A stretch of 64,000 bases of DNA from Arabidopsis thaliana (Eukaryota; Streptophyta; Magnoliopsida; Brassicales; Brassicaceae): positions 25,547,835 through 25,611,834 of the forward strand of contig NC_003076.8 of assembly GCF_000001735.4 (NCBI RefSeq). The letters run 5' to 3'. Shown here in pieces: positions 59,172 to 64,000 of the stretch. The position numbers were made by a program, and so were the translations under genes. The notes beneath the pieces are model-generated. The model worked only from the letters and a program-made list of their open reading frames with translations. It was not told the origin of the DNA and made no database searches. How positions within the stretch are numbered: the stretch's first letter is position 1; the number at the start of each line of letters is the position of its first letter.

Positions 59172-61082
59172 TCAAGTGTACAGCCTTATCCTTGTTGTTA
59201 TTGGTTGTCTGCATAGTGGGCATGTTGTGATAACAACTCCGCATTCCTTGCATGTCTTTATTTGAAATAAAAAGTATCGGAGATGTCACAAAATCGATCT
59301 AGAAGCAGTACAGTTCATAGAACAAGTAAGAGTATAATTGTTCCTTTGAAATTTTCACATACCGTGTGACCGCAGCTAAAAGCCATGTCCTTTGGATTCG
59401 TCAAGCAAATCGGGCATACCTTTTTGAAAAACAAAAGGAATGTAAATCTCAGTATCAGAGAAACTGAGTATACTCATTGACAAAAGAACAGAAACAAAGG
59501 CAGAAATAATAGAGTATTTACCGGCACTGTGGAAGGAGCGAGTCTGTCACTTTTCTCTGCAGTTTCTGTCATCTGATTTGGCACCGATCTAACAGCATTG
59601 TCACGCTCTATAACCTCTGGTGGTGGCGGGAGTGGCTTGTGGTGCTGATGGGAACTGCGCACTGGTTTTCTACTGTTCATAAGCACAATCAAAGGTTGGT
59701 TTAGTTGGCAAAGAATCTAATGCAATAAGACCATAAACAGTGAGTGATACAAGTAGTTTCCAACGGTAAATTTTTTATTGCATTTACTTGAGACTTAATG
59801 TAGCCTTGTATTGAAAAGGGATCTCCATGAGAGCTGCGAGTGCGAAAGCAGCCTCCTTCTTAGCCGCATCTTTGTGCTCTGACATTATCTTCGTGAAGTT
59901 TACAAACTGTGGAACAAAACACAGTTTTTCATGATTCATGTTTCAGGAACAAAACAGAGCTATTCAGGGTTTTATTATATTACCTGGAAGTTATCGAATT
60001 CACGGTGAGGAATATTGTCATCGAATTGTTTCATTGTGTCCCATGGTCCATCTCCTACTCCAACCAAGACTATCGACAATGGGTAATGGCTGGAAAATTT
60101 ATATCAAACATCATTAGTATACATATGAAGTCTGATCATGAATATGAGCTTATTGAATAGTTTTACCTCGCTGCCATTATCGAGTTCATAGTAGCTTCTT
60201 CCTGTGGACTAAGTCGACCAAGCGGCACATCTGGATTTCTTGTGACCTGACCATCTGCGATAATGACGAGAACATGGTATTGCATATTGTTCTGCTCAAC
60301 TATGTTGATGGCAGCATCAATAACCGGTGCAAACGAGGTAGGACCTGTGAGGGAAGAATACACTGATTAATCTTTACGATAAGAGAGAACAAAACTGCTC
60401 CATTTTTGAAAGTTCAAAAATACCGGACAACTTCAAATGTGGGACAATCTCTCTATATCTTTTAACTGCGTTTTCCAATCCGTCGCAGCTTTTGTTCTCG
60501 GGATAAAAGCTGAATACATATTGATCTCGCGTTGTTACTGCAGGAAGAAGAAAACATAAAACCATTAAGAACTTTGGTTTATCTTATTCATTCATCTTGA
60601 AAGCAAGAAATAAGAAACTAACCATCGCCAAAACCGAAACAAGGTATAAGATCATCTTCATCAAAGGGAGACAAAGTACGACCAATAATCGATATTGCTT
60701 TCTCATATGGATTCTGTCTTTTACCAATGGCATGAAGGCTTTTTCTATTGAATGAATATCTCCCTGCAATGAAAATTCAGAACATTAACCAAAACCATTG
60801 AATCTTTTCGTAAACATGTGTAGCATTTTTTATCAAATCAAATAATTACCTGTCCACTCATTGCTCTTGGTAAAGTCAATTCCTAGAATCAGATTTGAAG
60901 ATTCAAGTCCAGCTTCTCTCAGAGAAGTTATCACCTAAAAAGCAAAGTTCACAAGAAATTCATCACTATGAAAGAGACTAAAATCAAGAAATAACTAAGT
61001 AAGTTTATGAGACCTGATCCAAACTGCTGAAATGATCAGCAATATACGAAGGTTGCTGATTACGTTTATTGCTCATGTTCAT
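59172..61082 (-). CDS. RGLG3: RING E3 ubiquitin ligase with copine/VWA domain (RGLG3)
   Basis: Exons 59172-59255, 59363-59419, 59522-59672, 59788-59906, 59984-60089, 60167-60344, 60424-60537, 60623-60763, 60850-60934 and 61014-61082 give 367 codons plus stop. Residues ~35-280 form the copine/von Willebrand A domain ([48 protein letters not shown]). A His/Pro-rich linker ([12 protein letters not shown]) leads to a C-terminal C3HC4 RING ([25 protein letters not shown]). RGLG ligases act in stress-hormone signalling (jasmonate and ABA). I start at MNMSNK because it gives 367 residues; Met3 is an alternative. Unlike RGLG1/2 there is no Gly2 myristoylation site. A leader intron (61093-61192) is likely. 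Confidence 0.95.
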
Positions 61083-62005
61083 TGAAAAAACCCTGCAGCA
61101 CAAGAACCTTCAGAAATCCAATCTTTGGAGAAGAAACCAATCAAAATCAAGAATAAAAGATACAGTTACACAAGTGGCAAGTATATATCAACCTGGAGTT
61201 TGTTGAAAACACAAAAGACTTCTCGGAATCTTTCTTGTAAGAAAAAACTTTTGTTGGAGATTATCTTCTGTAGGAAGATTAAATTATTAAAAAGATGGCA
61301 CAAAAGAGAAATATGAACATATAAAAATACTTTAGCAGAAAAAAATGAACATATAAAACTATAGAAAGTGGGTTTTGTTGAATCTTGAAAGTTAGTGGAA
61401 CGTGACCCTTTGCTTGCGCCGGCAAATAATCAAAACGTATTTTGCTCTCTCACACGCCATCATCAATCTAGAAATCTTTTTTAGTCTTGTCTCTGCGTCA
61501 TTAATGATTTATCCATAACCCAAAATCATAGACCAAATTTCAACATGATTCATGTGGACAACGTGGCAAAGCTGTAGCTCTTGTCTGAAGAAAATTATTT
61601 GGGCTTTTGATTCCCTCAAAATATATTAACCCAGAACCGTTTTTATTGGGCTTCTTCATTCATCAAGAAGCCTTTTTGTATCTTCACCACCTATAAATTC
61701 ACTTATGTTTCAACCACAACATCCACGTGCGATTAGCCCAAAACTCAACAACCAATCTACGAAGATCACTAAAGTTTTTTATTTTTATGATTTTCACCGT
61801 TTGTACTTGTTCTTTCAATTGGTGCCACATGGACCCCTAAACCAACAGAGCAAATATGGCCTTTCTTGATCTAAAATAAAGTTTAGGGTTTAAGTTCAGA
61901 GAATAAATAAGTACACTGGTGTAAATGGGAAATTCAAAAAAGTAATAATAATTGTCTCTGCAATCAGAAAATGTGAAGACATATATTTATCTTCTTGAAA
62001 AGCGA
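61083..62005. other. Divergent promoter region, RGLG3 / SAL1
   Basis: Contains the RGLG3 leader with its inferred intron 61093-61192, AT-rich DNA, a TATAAAT near 61692 facing SAL1, and a G-box. An ATG TGA minimal upstream ORF is at 61971-61976. No other gene. Confidence 0.55.
61724..61729. promoter_or_regulatory. G-box CACGTG
   Basis: CCACGTGC, a palindromic bZIP/bHLH target, lies ~280 bases before the SAL1 long-form ATG and ~30 bases after a TATAAAT. SAL1 acts in drought and light stress signalling, so the site is plausible but untested. Confidence 0.4.
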
Positions 62006-63968
62006 ATGATGTCTATAAATTGTTTTCGAACAGCGAAGGCTCCGCTTCAATCATTTGTAGCAGTAAGAACGAATTCGAGACCTAGAAATTCATCGAACCG
62101 TCTCGTTTCTGTATTCGGACGCAAGTCTTCTTCTCCTTCATTTGTTACTCTCAGAGTTGTTTCATCGATGGCTTACGAGAAAGAGCTTGATGCTGCTAAG
62201 AAAGCTGCTTCACTCGCTGCTCGTCTCTGTCAGGTTAGGGTTTTTTCGATTCAATCATGACCCATAGATTCTAAAGTTTGATTCTTTAAGAAACCCATTT
62301 TGTAAATCTTCCAAATTTCGTTTAACATTTTGTGTTTATTGTGCATTGCATCTGTAATTGGGAATAGATTCTAGTGATATAGTGTAATGGTCCTCTACAT
62401 ACGAAGCTCGTGTAAATCTTTGATCAAAATCTTATCTTTGTGTTTTGGGTTTGTTTCAGAAAGTTCAAAAGGCTTTGTTGCAATCAGATGTGCAATCAAA
62501 ATCTGATAAAAGTCCAGTGACCGTTGCTGATTATGGTTAGTTTGTTATACCTGTCCCTGATTAGAAAAAGCTCTTCTCTTTGAATGTTACTGAGATTGTT
62601 AGGAAATCACTTAATTTGATCTGTCTTGTGTTGAATTTCAGGTTCACAAGCAGTTGTTAGTTTAGTCTTAGAAAAAGAGCTCAGTTCTGAACCCTTTTCA
62701 TTGGTGGCTGAAGAGGTGAAACTGCTTAATAAATCCTTGTTAGATGTCTCACACTTTACTTATCTTTGAGTTTGTGTTTATGGACTCACATTGTCTAAAA
62801 TGATCTATATAGGACTCAGGCGATCTACGCAAGGATGGTTCTCAGGATACTCTGGAGCGCATCACAAAACTCGTGAACGACACTTTGGCTACCGAGGAAT
62901 CGTTTAATGGCTCTACTTTGTCTACTGATGATCTACTTAGAGCCATTGACTGTGGAACATCTGAAGGTGGTCCAAATGGTCGACACTGGGTCTTGGATCC
63001 AATTGATGGCACTAAAGGGTACGTTTTAAAACTAACTAGCCTAAAGTCAAATCTTCTTATTTCAGAGAAAATGTAAATTTGATAGAATGTTGAGTCAGAT
63101 GTTATGTTCCTGACACTGAGCATTTTCATGATTTTAGATTTCTGAGGGGAGATCAATACGCAGTAGCACTAGGATTGCTCGAGGAAGGGAAAGTAGTTTT
63201 AGGTGTGCTTGCTTGTCCAAACTTGCCGTTAGCATCCATAGCAGGAAACAACAAGAACAAATCTTCGTCAGACGAAATTGGATGCCTCTTCTTTGCTACA
63301 ATTGGTTCAGGGACATATATGCAGCTCCTAGATTCAAAATCTTCTCCTGTAAAAGTGCAAGTCTCTAGTGTTGAGAATCCTGAAGAGGCATCGTTCTTCG
63401 AGTCATTCGAAGGAGCTCACTCTCTACATGACTTATCCAGCTCCATTGCCAATGTAAATTGCTTCTTTCCTTCCATGTGATTCCAGCTAATAGCTAACTA
63501 ATTTTCCTCATCCATTTGATCATGTTCTATGTTGTAATATACAGAAACTCGGTGTCAAAGCTCCACCAGTCCGTATTGATAGCCAAGCAAAGTATGGAGC
63601 TTTATCAAGAGGAGATGGAGCTATATACTTACGGTTTCCTCATAAAGGATACCGCGAAAAGATTTGGGACCATGTCGCTGGTGCTATAGTTGTTACAGGT
63701 AACATTAAAGCTTACTCTCTATGAAGCTAATTTTATAGTGTCGACATGCGGATGTAAATAGATAAGGAATGCAAGGTTGATTCTTCTTTTTGGTGCAGAG
63801 GCGGGTGGAATAGTGACAGATGCAGCAGGAAAGCCACTGGATTTCTCGAAAGGGAAGTATCTTGATTTGGACACAGGCATTATCGTTGCTAACGAGAAGC
63901 TAATGCCTCTGCTTTTGAAAGCAGTTCGTGACTCCATAGCTGAGCAAGAGAAAGCTTCAGCTCTCTGA
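62006..63968 (+). CDS. SAL1: 3'(2'),5'-bisphosphate nucleotidase / inositol polyphosphate 1-phosphatase (SAL1/FRY1)
   Basis: Mg-dependent, lithium-sensitive phosphatase that hydrolyses PAP to AMP. It controls the PAP retrograde stress signal and protects XRN exonucleases. Exons 62006-62233, 62460-62535, 62642-62715, 62813-63018, 63138-63453, 63545-63698 and 63799-63968 give 407 codons plus stop. Metal and substrate motifs of the inositol monophosphatase family are present: LVAEED, DPIDGTKGF and WDHVAGAIVVTEAGG. The first 54 residues (MMSINCFRTAKAPLQSF onward, rich in Ser/Arg, few acids) are an organelle transit peptide. A second ATG at 62168 (MAYEKELDAAKK) starts the 353-residue enzyme core. 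The frame upstream of 62006 reaches only a TTG. The gene ends 32 bases before the window edge. Confidence 0.97.
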
Positions 63969-64000
63969 TTTGTTTTTTTCTCTCGTACGTTCTTTGTTTC

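Noticed and set aside
61952..62005. SAL1 frame starting at 61952
   Set aside because: It starts with TTG. The first in-frame ATG is 62006, which gives the expected 407-residue form.

Overview
This window is plant nuclear DNA, and I recognise it as Arabidopsis thaliana chromosome 5, roughly the At5g63840 to At5g63980 interval. The evidence is AT-rich intergenic DNA, many short GT-AG introns, and spliced products that match known Arabidopsis proteins in length and in key residue numbering (440-residue UVR8 with W233/W285/W337, 413-residue PP7, 466-residue histidinol dehydrogenase, 926-residue TOP3A, 367-residue RGLG3, 407-residue SAL1). Gene identities come from memory of these families, not from a search. 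Splice sites were read by hand from GT/AG signals, frame continuity and protein conservation.

Layout. 1-1.1 kb: 3' end of glucosidase II alpha (RSW3, +). 3.66-5.54 kb: amino acid permease AAP4 (+). 6.99-10.75 kb: UV-B receptor UVR8 (-). 13.5-15.1 kb: phosphatase PP7 (-). 16.06-17.42 kb: ESCRT-III subunit VPS20 (+). 17.77-20.27 kb: histidinol dehydrogenase (-). 20.86-22.54 kb: intronless PHD-finger/acetyltransferase-like protein (+). 23.22-23.67 kb: a 76-residue protein that looks like a plant SVIP, a p97/CDC48-binding protein (-). 24.22-26.24 kb: farnesylcysteine lyase FCLY (-). 26.70-33.40 kb: topoisomerase 3-alpha (+). 35.17-38.56 kb: LRR receptor kinase (+). 40.42-43.40 kb: USP-domain receptor-like cytoplasmic kinase (+). 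43.71-43.89 kb: possible tiny membrane protein (+). 44.33-50.57 kb: SNF2 ATPase CHR24 (-). 51.76-58.84 kb: DNA polymerase delta catalytic subunit (+). 59.17-61.08 kb: RING E3 ligase RGLG3 (-). 62.0-63.97 kb: SAL1/FRY1 phosphatase (+).

The genes are independent nuclear transcription units, not operons. Several are divergent pairs sharing a short promoter (HDH with the PHD gene, FCLY with TOP3A, CHR24 with POLD1, RGLG3 with SAL1), and others converge tail to tail. Three encode genome-maintenance enzymes (TOP3A, CHR24, POLD1). TOP3A and POLD1 both carry a perfect E2F-type consensus close to the start codon.

No wholly new system stands out. The most interesting non-gene structures are: an inverted copy of the POLD1 5' leader and first codons between CHR24 and POLD1; a TOP3A intron built partly from copies of its flanking exons, one of them inverted; a diverged ~180 bp direct repeat on both sides of the LRR kinase gene; two tiny poly(A)-type insertions with flanking target duplications; and a 19-codon upstream ORF whose stop abuts the LRR kinase start codon.
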